Below are positions 36,690-45,984 of a DNA stretch of 64,000 nt, piece after piece. The translations under genes and the position numbers were made by a program. The DNA is from Vibrio bivalvicida (GTDB lineage Bacteria > Pseudomonadota > Gammaproteobacteria > Enterobacterales > Vibrionaceae): NCBI RefSeq assembly GCF_001399455.2, contig NZ_LLEI02000032.1, positions 372,001 to 436,000 on the forward strand, read 5' to 3'. Every line of letters begins with the position of its first letter. Position 1 is the first letter of the stretch. Below the pieces are notes generated by a model, which searched no databases, had not been told where the DNA came from, and saw nothing but the letters and a program-made list of their open reading frames with translations.

Positions 36690-38582
36690 ATGAGCGATGA
36701 TAAGAGTAAATATGACGATACCAACTCGCCAATCAACTCTGACCGACGAAAGTTTTTCGGTAAAAGTGCAGCTTTAGGCTTAGGCGTTGCCGCCGCCCCT
36801 ATGACAGCAGCCATGTTTGCTTCAATGGCCAAAGCGCAAGCTGATGAAATGGCCAATAGCCCATTCGTTCACCCTGGCGAACAAGACGAATACTATGGTT
36901 TCTGGAGTGGTGGTCACTCTGGAGAAGTACGAATCCTAGGTATTCCATCTATGCGTGAGCTTATGCGTATCCCTGTTTTCAACAGTTGTAGTGCCACTGG
37001 TTGGGGCTTTACCGACGAAAGTAAGCGCATCAAAGGTGATAGTGCTCATATCATGTCAGGAGACTCACACCACCCGCATATGAGTATGACCGATGGTCGC
37101 TATAACGGTAAGTATGTGTTCATCAACGACAAGGCTAACTCACGAGTCGCGCGTATTCGCTGTGATGTAATGAAAGTCGACAAGATGATTACCATTCCAA
37201 ACGTTCAAGCAATTCATGGTTTACGTGTACAAAAAGTACCTGAGACTAAGTACGTCATCTGCAACAGTGAATTCGAAATACCGATGAACAACGATGGAAA
37301 AGCGACACTTGAAGATGTCAGCAGTTACCGCTCGCTATTTAACGTTATTGATGCAGAAAGTATGGAAATCGCTTTCCAAGTAATGGTGGACGGTAACTTA
37401 GATAACACTGATGCTGACTACGACGGTAAATACTTTGCTTCTACCTGTTATAACTCTGAAATGGGCATGAACCTTGGGGAAATGATCACCGCCGAGCGCG
37501 ACCATGTTGTGGTTTTCAACCTTGCTCGCTGTGAAACTGCCCTTAAGGCCGGTAAATTCAAAACTTATAATGGCAACAAGGTTCCTGTTCTTGATGGCCG
37601 TAAAGGGTCTGATTTAACTCGTTACATACCAGTGCCTAAGTCTCCTCACGGCATGAACACTTCACCAGACGGTAAGTATTTCATGGCTAATGGCAAGCTT
37701 TCACCAACCGTTTCGATCATCTCTATCGCTAAGCTCGACGACCTGTTCGAAGATAAAATTAAGCCACGTGACACCATCGTTGGTGAACCAGAACTCGGAT
37801 TAGGTCCACTGCATACAGCATTCGATCAAAATGGCTATGCTTACACGACACTGTTCCTTGATAGTCAAGTAGCAAAGTGGAATATTGAAGAAGCCATTCG
37901 CGCCTACAATGGCGAAAAAATCAATTACATTCGTCAGAAAATCGATGTTCATTACCAACCAGGTCACAATAGTACCTCAAGCGGTGAGACACGTGATGCT
38001 GATGGTAAGTGGCTGGTTTCACTGTGTAAATTCTCTAAAGACCGCTTCTTGCCAGTAGGGCCATTAAAGGCTGAAAATGACCAGTTGATCGATATCTCTG
38101 GTGATGAGATGAAGCTCGTTCACGATGGTCCAACCTTTGCCGAACCGCACGACGGTACTATTATCCATCGCAGCAAGGTCAAACCCAATAAAATCTGGGA
38201 CCGCAATGACCCCATCTTTGCTGAAACGATCGCGATGGCGAAGAAAGATGGCGTAAATGTCATGACCGACAATAAAGTCATCCGCGATGGCAATAAGGTC
38301 CGTGTTTACATGACTTCTGTCGCCCCAACGTTTGGTATGAACGAGTTTAAAGTCAAGCTGGGCAATGAAGTGACCATCGTCGTTACCAATCTAGATATGA
38401 TTGAAGATGTTACTCATGGTTTCTGTATGACTAACCATGGTGTGCAGATGGAGATCAGTCCACAAGAAACCGCTTCGATAACCTTTGTCGCCGATAAACC
38501 GGGCGTCCAGTGGTACTACTGTAACTGGTTCTGTCATGCTCTCCATATGGAAATGCGTGGCCGAATGTTGGTAGAAGCCTAG
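36690..38582 (+). CDS. nosZ: Nitrous oxide reductase NosZ (clade I, Tat-exported)
   Basis: 630 residues. Reduces N2O to N2 in the periplasm. A Tat signal RRKFFG (Arg19-Arg20) places it in clade I. Histidine-rich CuZ ligand regions are visible, such as [12 protein letters not shown] and the later His-bearing blades of the seven-bladed propeller, and the CuA site is complete at Cys611, Cys615, His619 and Met622 ([10 protein letters not shown]). Start preceded by AACGGAG. Confidence 0.97.
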   Translation: MSDDKSKYDDTNSPINSDRRKFFGKSAALGLGVAAAPMTAAMFASMAKAQADEMANSPFVHPGEQDEYYGFWSGGHSGEVRILGIPSMRELMRIPVFNSCSATGWGFTDESKRIKGDSAHIMSGDSHHPHMSMTDGRYNGKYVFINDKANSRVARIRCDVMKVDKMITIPNVQAIHGLRVQKVPETKYVICNSEFEIPMNNDGKATLEDVSSYRSLFNVIDAESMEIAFQVMVDGNLDNTDADYDGKYFASTCYNSEMGMNLGEMITAERDHVVVFNLARCETALKAGKFKTYNGNKVPVLDGRKGSDLTRYIPVPKSPHGMNTSPDGKYFMANGKLSPTVSIISIAKLDDLFEDKIKPRDTIVGEPELGLGPLHTAFDQNGYAYTTLFLDSQVAKWNIEEAIRAYNGEKINYIRQKIDVHYQPGHNSTSSGETRDADGKWLVSLCKFSKDRFLPVGPLKAENDQLIDISGDEMKLVHDGPTFAEPHDGTIIHRSKVKPNKIWDRNDPIFAETIAMAKKDGVNVMTDNKVIRDGNKVRVYMTSVAPTFGMNEFKVKLGNEVTIVVTNLDMIEDVTHGFCMTNHGVQMEISPQETASITFVADKPGVQWYYCNWFCHALHMEMRGRMLVEA

Positions 38583-38649
38583 CACCAAGCCCTTGCCTCT
38601 TTTGCTAGGGGCAAGGCTCCCCAACGGTCATGTTTATAAGGGAAAGCCA

Positions 38650-40023
38650 TTGAAAGCAAACCGTTCGCTTTTATTACTAATCGCGGTACTCGTTAGCCTC
38701 AGCAGCTATGGTCGCGAGATTACTGTCACCACCAAGGATGACTTGCAGAGTGTGCTTAATAACCTTGAACAAGGCGATATCGTCACACTCACACCTGGAC
38801 GTTATCTCGGCAATTTTACTATCAAATACGAAATAACTCTGCTCGGAACACATGAAACCATCATTGACGCCCAAGGGGTAGGCAATGCCCTGACTTTATT
38901 AGCTTCAAATATCACCATTGATGGCTTAAAAATTGTTAACTGGGGTGATGATCTGACTGAACAAAACGCCGGAATTTATAGCGATGTAGCACTTAGTCAC
39001 TTGGTGATTCGCAACAACACTCTTCAAGGCGACGGGTTTGGTATTTGGACTCAACGCGCGCAGCATGTCTTGATTGAAAACAATGCGATTCAAGGCAACC
39101 CTAAGCTTCGCTCTGCTGACCGAGGTAATGGAATTCAGCTCTCAGGCGTCAAAAATGCACAAGTCATTGGCAATCAAGTAAGTAAAACCCGAGACGGGCT
39201 ATACATCATATCAAGTACCGATAGCGAACTCAGGGGCAATACCATGCACGACCTACGCTACGGTATTCACTATATGTATTCCCACCACAATCAAGTGCTC
39301 GATAATCTCGCCTACGACACTCGTGCAGGGTACGCTTTGATGAGTTCCAAGCAATTGACTGTCAGAGGAAATCGCAGCTTAAGTAGCGAAGATTATGGCA
39401 TATTGATGAACTTTATCACCTATTCAGATATCTCCTACAACACACTCAACAATGTTTGGACTAAACCTGAAAATAAAGTTGTGGGCCGTGAAGGAAAAGG
39501 GATCTTCGTTTACAACTCAAGCTATAACACCCTGAGCTACAATACCATTGATACCGCTGAGATTGGTATTCACCTCACCGCTGGTTCAGAAAATGGTAAG
39601 ATCTTTGGCAATAGTTTCATCAATAACCCGACGCAAGTTAAATACGTCTCTACCCGAGAGCAAGAGTGGAGTCAGCAAGGGATTGGCAATTATTGGAGCA
39701 ACTATCTTGGTTGGGACTTAGATAATAACAATGTTGGCGACACCCCATTTGAACCAAATGATGGTATCGACAAGTTGGTATGGCGATACCCTGAGTCTAA
39801 AGTACTGCTGGATAGCCCTGCCGTGTTGATGCTGCGTTGGATTCAAAAGCAATTCCCGATATTAAAGCCAGCTGGGGTTAAAGATTCTTACCCACTTATG
39901 TCACCTGCCGATAGCGACAGCGTAAAAGCAGATAGCGGAGCCGCTCTCAGTTGCAAAACTAGCTCTGTACCAAATCTAGCATTACAGCCCACTTGTTCTC
40001 ACCAAGAGGAAGACCATTCATGA
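38650..40023 (+). CDS. nosD: NosD, copper-site maturation protein
   Basis: 457 residues with a TTG start at 38650, chosen because AAGGGA lies just upstream and the protein then begins with a clean signal peptide (cleavage near SYG). The body is a right-handed parallel beta-helix of repeated N-x-I/A/L turns (LVIRNNTLQGDGFGIWT and similar). With NosFY it supplies sulfur or copper assembly for the CuZ site. Stop overlaps the nosF start (ATGA). Confidence 0.92.
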   Translation: MKANRSLLLLIAVLVSLSSYGREITVTTKDDLQSVLNNLEQGDIVTLTPGRYLGNFTIKYEITLLGTHETIIDAQGVGNALTLLASNITIDGLKIVNWGDDLTEQNAGIYSDVALSHLVIRNNTLQGDGFGIWTQRAQHVLIENNAIQGNPKLRSADRGNGIQLSGVKNAQVIGNQVSKTRDGLYIISSTDSELRGNTMHDLRYGIHYMYSHHNQVLDNLAYDTRAGYALMSSKQLTVRGNRSLSSEDYGILMNFITYSDISYNTLNNVWTKPENKVVGREGKGIFVYNSSYNTLSYNTIDTAEIGIHLTAGSENGKIFGNSFINNPTQVKYVSTREQEWSQQGIGNYWSNYLGWDLDNNNVGDTPFEPNDGIDKLVWRYPESKVLLDSPAVLMLRWIQKQFPILKPAGVKDSYPLMSPADSDSVKADSGAALSCKTSSVPNLALQPTCSHQEEDHS

Positions 40024-40937
40024 GTCTAGCGATTGTTCAACTCGATAATGTTTCTAAGCAATACAAGCAATTGCGTGCATTAAATCAAGTCAATCTTACC
40101 CTTGAGGCAGGGGAAGCTTTGGGACTATTCGGCCATAATGGTGCCGGAAAAACCACCATGATGAAGGTCATTCTTGGCATTATTGATGTAACTAGCGGAA
40201 CGGCTCGCGTTTTTGATACCGACCCGTGCTCTAAGCAGGCTTGGCATAGCCGCAAGTCTATTGGCTATTTGCCGGAAAATGTTTCGTTTTACGATCAACT
40301 CACTGGTTTAGAAGTACTAACCTACTTTGCACGTCTAAAGTCCACACCCAAAGGACAGGTTCAGTCTCTACTACAAGATGTTGGCTTAAGTGACGCTAAA
40401 AATCAGCAGGTTAAGCATTATTCGAAAGGTATGAGACAACGCCTTGGGCTCGCACAAGCATTTCTGGGTGAACCCAAACTGTTATTACTCGATGAGCCTA
40501 CGGTTGGATTAGATCCGATTGCAACGCAGGAGTTCTATGCCAGTGTCGATCAACTCAAAAACCAAGGGGCAAGTGTACTGCTTTGCTCTCATGTGTTACC
40601 CGGCGTAGAAAAACACATCGACCGAGCTATGATTCTTTCAAAAGGGACTTGTATTGCAGCAGGTACACTGGCGAGTCTACGTCAACAAGCACAGCTCCCC
40701 GTTACGATTAAAACTCAAGGTTTGAACGGTGCTTTGGCGGCTCACCCTACTCTCTCTGGTTTTATGACTAACAGTGATAGCCTTCAGATCCCTGAGTCAC
40801 ACAAAATGGCTGTGGTAAAAGAGCTGATCAGCAACGAAAGTTTGCAAGACATTCAGGTCACCCCAGCAAATTTAGAGCAGATATATCAGTATTATTTGAC
40901 CAATACGGCGTGCCGACAGGTGGAGGAAAAACAATGA
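40020..40937 (+). CDS. nosF: NosF, ABC ATPase of the Nos maturation transporter
   Basis: 305 residues from ATG 40020, which overlaps the nosD stop; an earlier in-frame start at 39993 lies within nosD. Walker A GHNGAGKTT (about 37-45), signature YSKGMRQR (about 137), Walker B LLLLDEPTVGLDP. Partners NosY; overlaps nosY by ATGA. Confidence 0.94.
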   Translation: MSLAIVQLDNVSKQYKQLRALNQVNLTLEAGEALGLFGHNGAGKTTMMKVILGIIDVTSGTARVFDTDPCSKQAWHSRKSIGYLPENVSFYDQLTGLEVLTYFARLKSTPKGQVQSLLQDVGLSDAKNQQVKHYSKGMRQRLGLAQAFLGEPKLLLLDEPTVGLDPIATQEFYASVDQLKNQGASVLLCSHVLPGVEKHIDRAMILSKGTCIAAGTLASLRQQAQLPVTIKTQGLNGALAAHPTLSGFMTNSDSLQIPESHKMAVVKELISNESLQDIQVTPANLEQIYQYYLTNTACRQVEEKQ

Positions 40938-41752
40938 ATCCGATCATCGCAATAGGCATTAAAGAATTCCAAGATGGGTTAAGAAACCGTTGGTTGGTTT
41001 CAATTACCCTTATTTTCTCGTTGTTGGCCATTGGCCTAAGTTATTACGGCAGTGCAGCATCGGGGCAAATCAGTACACCTTCTCTCTCAACAACTATTGC
41101 AAGTTTGTCGAGTTTGTCGGTTTTTATCATTCCACTTATCGCCTTGCTGCTATGCTATGACAGCTTCGTTGGTGAGCAAGAATCAGGTACCTTGCTGCTA
41201 CTAATGACCTACCCGATTAGTCATTCTCAATTATTATTGGGTAAGTTTCTTGGCCAAGGCAGCATTATTTCCTTAGCCACATTTATTGGCTTTGGTAGTG
41301 CAGGGCTATTAATTGGACTCTCTAATTCTTCACAAGTCGTATTTAGCTCTTTTGCGCTATTTATCCTTAGTTCAATTTTACTCGGTCTGGTTTTCATTGG
41401 CTTAGCCTATATCATTAGCTTGTTGTCCGCCGAAAAATCAAAGGCCGCAGGCGCCGCTCTTCTTATTTGGCTGTTCTTCGTCTTAGTCTTCGACTTAACT
41501 CTCCTTGCTCTTCTTATCGGCATTGATGACGGACTCTCACAGCACAACCTAGTACAAGTGATGATGCTCAATCCGGCAGATTTATTTCGTCTCGTCAATT
41601 TATCTGCGCTAAACACAACCGATGTCAGTGGTGTTCTCGCTGTTGCAGTCAACGCTAGCTATTCCACACAAACTTTACTTATCACAATGGTGGCTTGGAT
41701 TATCATTACTCTTGGCATTGCCATGGCTATCTTCAGAAAGAAAAAACTCTAA
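40934..41752 (+). CDS. nosY: NosY, permease of the Nos maturation transporter
   Basis: 272 residues from ATG 40934 (MNPIIAIGIKEF), with GGAGG upstream inside nosF. Six membrane helices in the ABC-2 permease arrangement; the conserved FVGEQESGTLLLLMTYPISHSQLLLGK region is present. Membrane part of NosFY. Confidence 0.93.
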   Translation: MNPIIAIGIKEFQDGLRNRWLVSITLIFSLLAIGLSYYGSAASGQISTPSLSTTIASLSSLSVFIIPLIALLLCYDSFVGEQESGTLLLLMTYPISHSQLLLGKFLGQGSIISLATFIGFGSAGLLIGLSNSSQVVFSSFALFILSSILLGLVFIGLAYIISLLSAEKSKAAGAALLIWLFFVLVFDLTLLALLIGIDDGLSQHNLVQVMMLNPADLFRLVNLSALNTTDVSGVLAVAVNASYSTQTLLITMVAWIIITLGIAMAIFRKKKL

Positions 41753-41764
41753 ACGAGGCAGATC

Positions 41765-42262
41765 ATGACTAAACGTTTTTTGGTTAAATGGAGCGGATTA
41801 TTCCTTCTCCCACTACTTATAATTGGCTGTGGAGAAGATTCACAGCAATCCATGCTACGCGATGCAGTAGCCATAGAGAGTGCTGATGAATGCCACCTAT
41901 GTGGCATGATCATCAGCAACTTTCCCGGCCCAAAGGGGGAGGCTTACCAGAAGGATAAGAAAGACATCAGTAAGTTCTGCTCCACTCGAGATTTATTTGC
42001 GTATCTTCTTCAACCGGAGAACGCTCGTTTAGTCCAAGAAGTCTTTGTGCATGATATGAGTCAGTCGCCATGGGGGAAGCCCAACGACGAACACTTTATT
42101 GATGCAAAAATGGCATGGTATGTGATTGGATCGAGCCAGACAGGAGCGATGGGCAGCACCTTAGCAAGCTTTAGCAAGGAGAAAGACGCTAAGGCATTTA
42201 GCGCAAACTTTGGGGGGAACGTTTACCAATACAGTGACATTACTTTGGAACTGATCATGTAG
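41765..42262 (+). CDS. nosL: NosL, copper chaperone lipoprotein
   Basis: 165 residues. Lipobox LIIGC near residue 22 gives a lipid-anchored protein. The Cu(I)-binding segment ECHLCGMIISNFPGP with paired Cys and Met is intact, and the C-terminal domain is the usual ferredoxin-like pair. It supplies Cu(I) for NosZ maturation. Last gene of the module. Confidence 0.93.
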   Translation: MTKRFLVKWSGLFLLPLLIIGCGEDSQQSMLRDAVAIESADECHLCGMIISNFPGPKGEAYQKDKKDISKFCSTRDLFAYLLQPENARLVQEVFVHDMSQSPWGKPNDEHFIDAKMAWYVIGSSQTGAMGSTLASFSKEKDAKAFSANFGGNVYQYSDITLELIM

Positions 42263-42330
42263 GGTTAGCAGCCATGCGCGGCGCTATTTCGCATCAGATT
42301 TGACTGTTTAGTTTTGCGCCTCTAAAACAC

Positions 42331-42366
42331 AAAAGCCCGGCATTGGCTATTCAATGCCGGGCTTGT
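42331..42366. terminator. Bidirectional terminator between nosL and DUF2066 gene
   Basis: AAGCCCGGCATTG (42333-42345) and CAATGCCGGGCTT (42352-42364) around a 6-nt loop; ends both convergent transcripts. Confidence 0.88.
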
Positions 42367-42387
42367 ATTTCAATCGTTCCACACGAG

Positions 42388-43653
42388 TTACTGAGTGATA
42401 ACGTCTTGCTCTACCTTGCTACTTTCAACTTGAGTTGTAGCAGAGTCTGCTGTATCTGGTGTCGGCTCAGGCGTAACATATGGTTGACCCTGCCATTCAA
42501 ACAACAGAATCATTTCCGCTGGAATCACTTGTGGCGCAGCTTCAATAGATTGCACTGATTCAGAAGAGGTCATGACTTCACTTTGAACTGAACTATCACT
42601 CTCAACTGGTAATGGATTTACCACTGGGTCATGAACTTCAGGCTTGAACTGTGGCTCATCAGTCACACTTTCCAGCTGAATCACGTCGCGCATACGACGT
42701 ACTTCTTGTTCAAATTCTTGCTGTGAAGAAAGTAAATGAACATCGAACGTCACCTGGTTGCCTTGAATCTTAAGGATATCTAAAGACGCGACAGAACTTA
42801 GCTTCTTAAGCTGATTCTCAAGAGTAAAGAAGCTCACCGCATCATTTAGCTCAGTGAATCGAACTTTAACGGCCTCTGAAGACTCACTTGCCACAACCAC
42901 AGCACTCTTCTTCGCATAGTAGTCACTGATGTGATTAATCATTTTATCGGCTGCGTCTACACCATTGTTCGAACCCGCAAGAGGTGCCTGACGAGTGACA
43001 CCTATGCTCGCCGGTCTTTGATCATAAAGGGTCCATCTAAGGCTATTGCCTTGAGCTTTCACCACCAGCACACCATCAACCGGATAACGTTGACTAGCTT
43101 GACCTACTGGTTGAATGAATCCCCCCCACAGATCAGAAACCGCAATACCAGTTATATCATCAAAATCACCGACAGGCACCGTGAGTGGAAGCCCACGTTT
43201 CAGAGCTTGTTGCTTCATCTGATCCAGCACCTGTGACGACGAGTGTTCCCAAATGATGTTACGATCTGTTTGTCCTTCTTCCACCAGCCAAACCAGTAGA
43301 TTGGCGCGAGCCGCAGGCCATACGGGTAACTGGGCTTGACTCAATAGTGAGCGTATATGCGGCGCACTAAACACCATACGCAGTGACTGCTGTTCATCAA
43401 CCTTACCGTAACTCAATTGAGCGACGTACTGAGAACTCTGCTTAAGTGCTTTTAGTACCACCTCATTAGAAACCGCATTGCGGTCACCAGAAGCACGAAC
43501 GATCACTTCTTTCATGCCTTCAGCACGCGCTTTGGCATCGGCATTATCTACCGTTTGGTCTAATACAACTTCAGTTTGGTACAAATCAACATTAGTTAAC
43601 GCCAACGCAGGCAGAGTAACCAGTCCCAAAATGAACAAAGCTAGATGACGCAT
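42388..43653 (-). CDS. DUF2066 domain-containing protein
   Basis: 421 residues. Signal peptide ends near PALALT. The N-terminal DUF2066 domain (about 20-240) contains RAEGMKEVIVRASGD and ARANLLVWLVEEG, followed by a proline/glutamate-rich C-terminus (about 340-421) of low complexity. Conserved in gammaproteobacteria, function unknown. Divergent from uraA. Confidence 0.83.
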   Translation of the reverse strand: MRHLALFILGLVTLPALALTNVDLYQTEVVLDQTVDNADAKARAEGMKEVIVRASGDRNAVSNEVVLKALKQSSQYVAQLSYGKVDEQQSLRMVFSAPHIRSLLSQAQLPVWPAARANLLVWLVEEGQTDRNIIWEHSSSQVLDQMKQQALKRGLPLTVPVGDFDDITGIAVSDLWGGFIQPVGQASQRYPVDGVLVVKAQGNSLRWTLYDQRPASIGVTRQAPLAGSNNGVDAADKMINHISDYYAKKSAVVVASESSEAVKVRFTELNDAVSFFTLENQLKKLSSVASLDILKIQGNQVTFDVHLLSSQQEFEQEVRRMRDVIQLESVTDEPQFKPEVHDPVVNPLPVESDSSVQSEVMTSSESVQSIEAAPQVIPAEMILLFEWQGQPYVTPEPTPDTADSATTQVESSKVEQDVITQ

Positions 43654-43913
43654 ACACTTCCTAAGATCAGTTTCTTACACGTTAAAGGTTGATGATAAGC
43701 AACTATCGGGACCGGAGCAACTAAAGGTCTAGAATCTTGGCGGTATTCTGAATTTCCACCCACAAAGCCATTACGTTAACAAATAAATAAATGACGAAAT
43801 ATTTGATCAAGTTCAGATTGCAAACGATTGGCATAATGATAAAATCCCGCGAATTTTATTTTTGCTGAGCAGTTTATTATTGCTCTTTGCTTTGCCACAT
43901 AAAGGAATAACCC

Positions 43914-45158
43914 ATGAAAAACGCCATTCAAGGTGCGCAAATGTTGTTCGTCGCATTTGGGGCACTAGTATTAGTCCCATTGTTGACAGGCTTAGATCCT
44001 AGTGTCGCTCTGTTCGGCGCCGGCGTCGGAACTCTTCTCTTTCAATTTGTCACCCGCCGCTCTGTTCCTATCTTCCTCGCTTCTTCCTTCGCTTTTATTG
44101 CCCCAATTCTCTATGGTGTTCAAACTTGGGGAGTACCAGCAACCATGGGTGGTTTAATGGCCGCAGGTTTTGTATATGTGGCGATGGGCGCGCTAATTAA
44201 AGTCCGTGGCGTTGAAATTATTCACAAGCTACTTCCACCTGTTGTTGTCGGCCCAGTCATCATGGTGATCGGTTTAGGTCTGGCTCCTGTGGCAGTCAAT
44301 ATGGCATTAGGCAAGGTAGATGGAGCACAGGTTATTGATGCCGACGCATCATTGGTGATTTCGGTGGCGTCGCTATTAACAACAATTGTTCTTAGCGTGT
44401 TTGCTAAAGGTTTCCTCAAATTAACACCAATTCTAGGCGGTATCGTAGTCGGTTACGCACTAAGCCTCGGTTACGGCATTGTTGATTTCTCGCCAGTGCA
44501 GCAAGCGGCTTGGTTTGCTCTACCGAACTTCACTACACCTGAATTCAACATCAACGCCATCTTATTTATGATTCCAGTGGCGATTGCTCCTGCTGTTGAG
44601 CACGTTGGCGATATGCTGGCAATATCAAACGTAACCGGCAAAAATTACCTTAAAAAGCCTGGTTTGCATCGCACAATTGCGGGTGACGGGGTGGCAACCA
44701 TTGCAGCTTCAATGGTTGGCGCACCACCAAACACAACCTATTCTGAGGTAACAGGTGCGGTAATGCTGACCAAAGCATTTAACCCTGTGATCATGACTTG
44801 GGCTGCAGTGAGCGCGATTGTACTGGCTTTAGTCGGTAAGCTTGGTGCTGTGCTGCAAACCATTCCGATGCCGGTAATGGGCGGTATTATGATTCTGCTG
44901 TTTGGCTCTATCGCGACGGTTGGCTTAAACACTCTGATTAAGAATAATGTTGACCTACACAAGTCGCGTAACCTAGTGATTGTCGCGATTACTCTAGTAT
45001 TTGGTATCGGTGGTATGGCTTTCGGTATTGGCGAGTTCAGTCTGCAAGGTGTCAGCCTATGTGGTATCGTGGCGATTCTACTAAACCTAGTACTTCCAAA
45101 AGATTTGGGCGAAAACCACATGGTGGATAATGCGCAGATGGAAGAAGAATCGAAGTAG
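43914..45158 (+). CDS. uraA: Uracil:H+ symporter (NCS2 family)
   Basis: 414 residues with the 14-helix NCS2 plan. Family signatures include APAVEHVGDMLAISNVTGKN and GDGVATIAASMVGAPPNTTYSEV. A Shine-Dalgarno AAAGGAA precedes ATG. Nucleobase specificity is inferred from the UraA-like length and motifs. The usual upp neighbour is not adjacent here. Confidence 0.9.
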   Translation: MKNAIQGAQMLFVAFGALVLVPLLTGLDPSVALFGAGVGTLLFQFVTRRSVPIFLASSFAFIAPILYGVQTWGVPATMGGLMAAGFVYVAMGALIKVRGVEIIHKLLPPVVVGPVIMVIGLGLAPVAVNMALGKVDGAQVIDADASLVISVASLLTTIVLSVFAKGFLKLTPILGGIVVGYALSLGYGIVDFSPVQQAAWFALPNFTTPEFNINAILFMIPVAIAPAVEHVGDMLAISNVTGKNYLKKPGLHRTIAGDGVATIAASMVGAPPNTTYSEVTGAVMLTKAFNPVIMTWAAVSAIVLALVGKLGAVLQTIPMPVMGGIMILLFGSIATVGLNTLIKNNVDLHKSRNLVIVAITLVFGIGGMAFGIGEFSLQGVSLCGIVAILLNLVLPKDLGENHMVDNAQMEEESK

Positions 45159-45161
45159 ATC

Positions 45162-45427
45162 AGGGATTCGGAATTCGGGATTCGGGATTCGGGATGTTTT
45201 TGGAGGGTTGGCACTAAGTGTCACCCCCTTTTTACTTCAATTAGATACCTAGTCATCCTCAAGAGCGAGGAATGAGCGAGTTGGGGATCTCTTCAAGCGA
45301 GTAGATAACTTATTGAGATTCCATACTCCTTCCTTCGTCAGTCTAGGGAATGACAGAATTAAAATAGATACTACAACTCTCGCATCTAGAGCGAAGCGTT
45401 CCCGAGGACGCAGTCCGTTCCCCCCGT
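45162..45427. repeat. Short GGATTCG tandem repeats and a probable interspersed intergenic repeat
   Basis: Just after uraA the heptamer GGATTCG or its one-base variant recurs four times in 45162-45193. After it, 45252-45354 has inverted ends (GTCATCC near 45252 and GGGAATGAC ending 45354) and 45375-45427 carries GCGAAGCGTTCCCGAGGACG, which I recall from dispersed Vibrio intergenic repeats. No protein-coding gene is convincing here. Confidence 0.5.
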
Positions 45428-45901
45428 CTACCCACACAACTCCACAAACTGACCACGGGTTAGCATTGCTAAATCTTGAGGTGACAACTCAATTTCTAAA
45501 CCTCGTTTACCCGCGCTGACACAGATCGTCTCTTGTCCAACGGCACTTTGATGGATAAAGGTCGACAATGCCTTTTTTTGTCCAAGTGGGCTGATACCTC
45601 CCACGACATACCCTGTTGATTTCTGCGCGATATCAGGATTCGCCATCTCTGCTTTTTTACCTTTTGCCGCTTTCGCTGCTTGTTTTAGGTTGAGCTTCTG
45701 ATCAACCGGAATCACCGCAACCGCGAGGTTTTTCGGCTCTCCGTTTAGGCAAAATAGCAAAGTTTTAAATACTTGTTCTGGATTTTGCCCCAGCGCCTCA
45801 GCCGCTTCAAGACCATAGCTTTCCGCTCTTGGATCATGATGGTATTGGTGGATAGTGTGAGCCACTTTTTTCTTTTTAGCGAGATTGATTGCAGGAGTCA
45901 T
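45428..45901 (-). CDS. ybaK: YbaK/EbsC family Cys-tRNA deacylase
   Basis: 157 residues, the full size of the family. Trans-editing domain that deacylates mischarged Cys-tRNA(Pro). VIPVDQKLNLKQAAKAAKGKKAEM, GYVVGGISPLGQKK and the AGKRGLEIELSPQDL terminus are characteristic. Confidence 0.92.
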   Translation of the reverse strand: MTPAINLAKKKKVAHTIHQYHHDPRAESYGLEAAEALGQNPEQVFKTLLFCLNGEPKNLAVAVIPVDQKLNLKQAAKAAKGKKAEMANPDIAQKSTGYVVGGISPLGQKKALSTFIHQSAVGQETICVSAGKRGLEIELSPQDLAMLTRGQFVELCG

Positions 45902-45925
45902 GCTCCCCCCTGTTTAGACAAACAA

Positions 45926-45956
45926 AAAACGCCACTTTACTGAGTGGCGTTTTAGC
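45926..45956 (-). terminator. Terminator of the 5'-nucleotidase gene
   Basis: AAAACGCCACT (45926-45936) and AGTGGCGTTTT (45943-45953) with T-run on the minus strand, directly after the stop of the nucleotidase gene at 45985. Confidence 0.88.
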
Positions 45957-45984
45957 TTAATTAGTGTTCTAAGCTGCTGTCAAC

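Noticed and set aside
45313..45519. 68-codon ORF between uraA and ybaK
   Set aside because: Lies in the intergenic repeat zone and overlaps the end of ybaK on the other strand; no ribosome-binding site.
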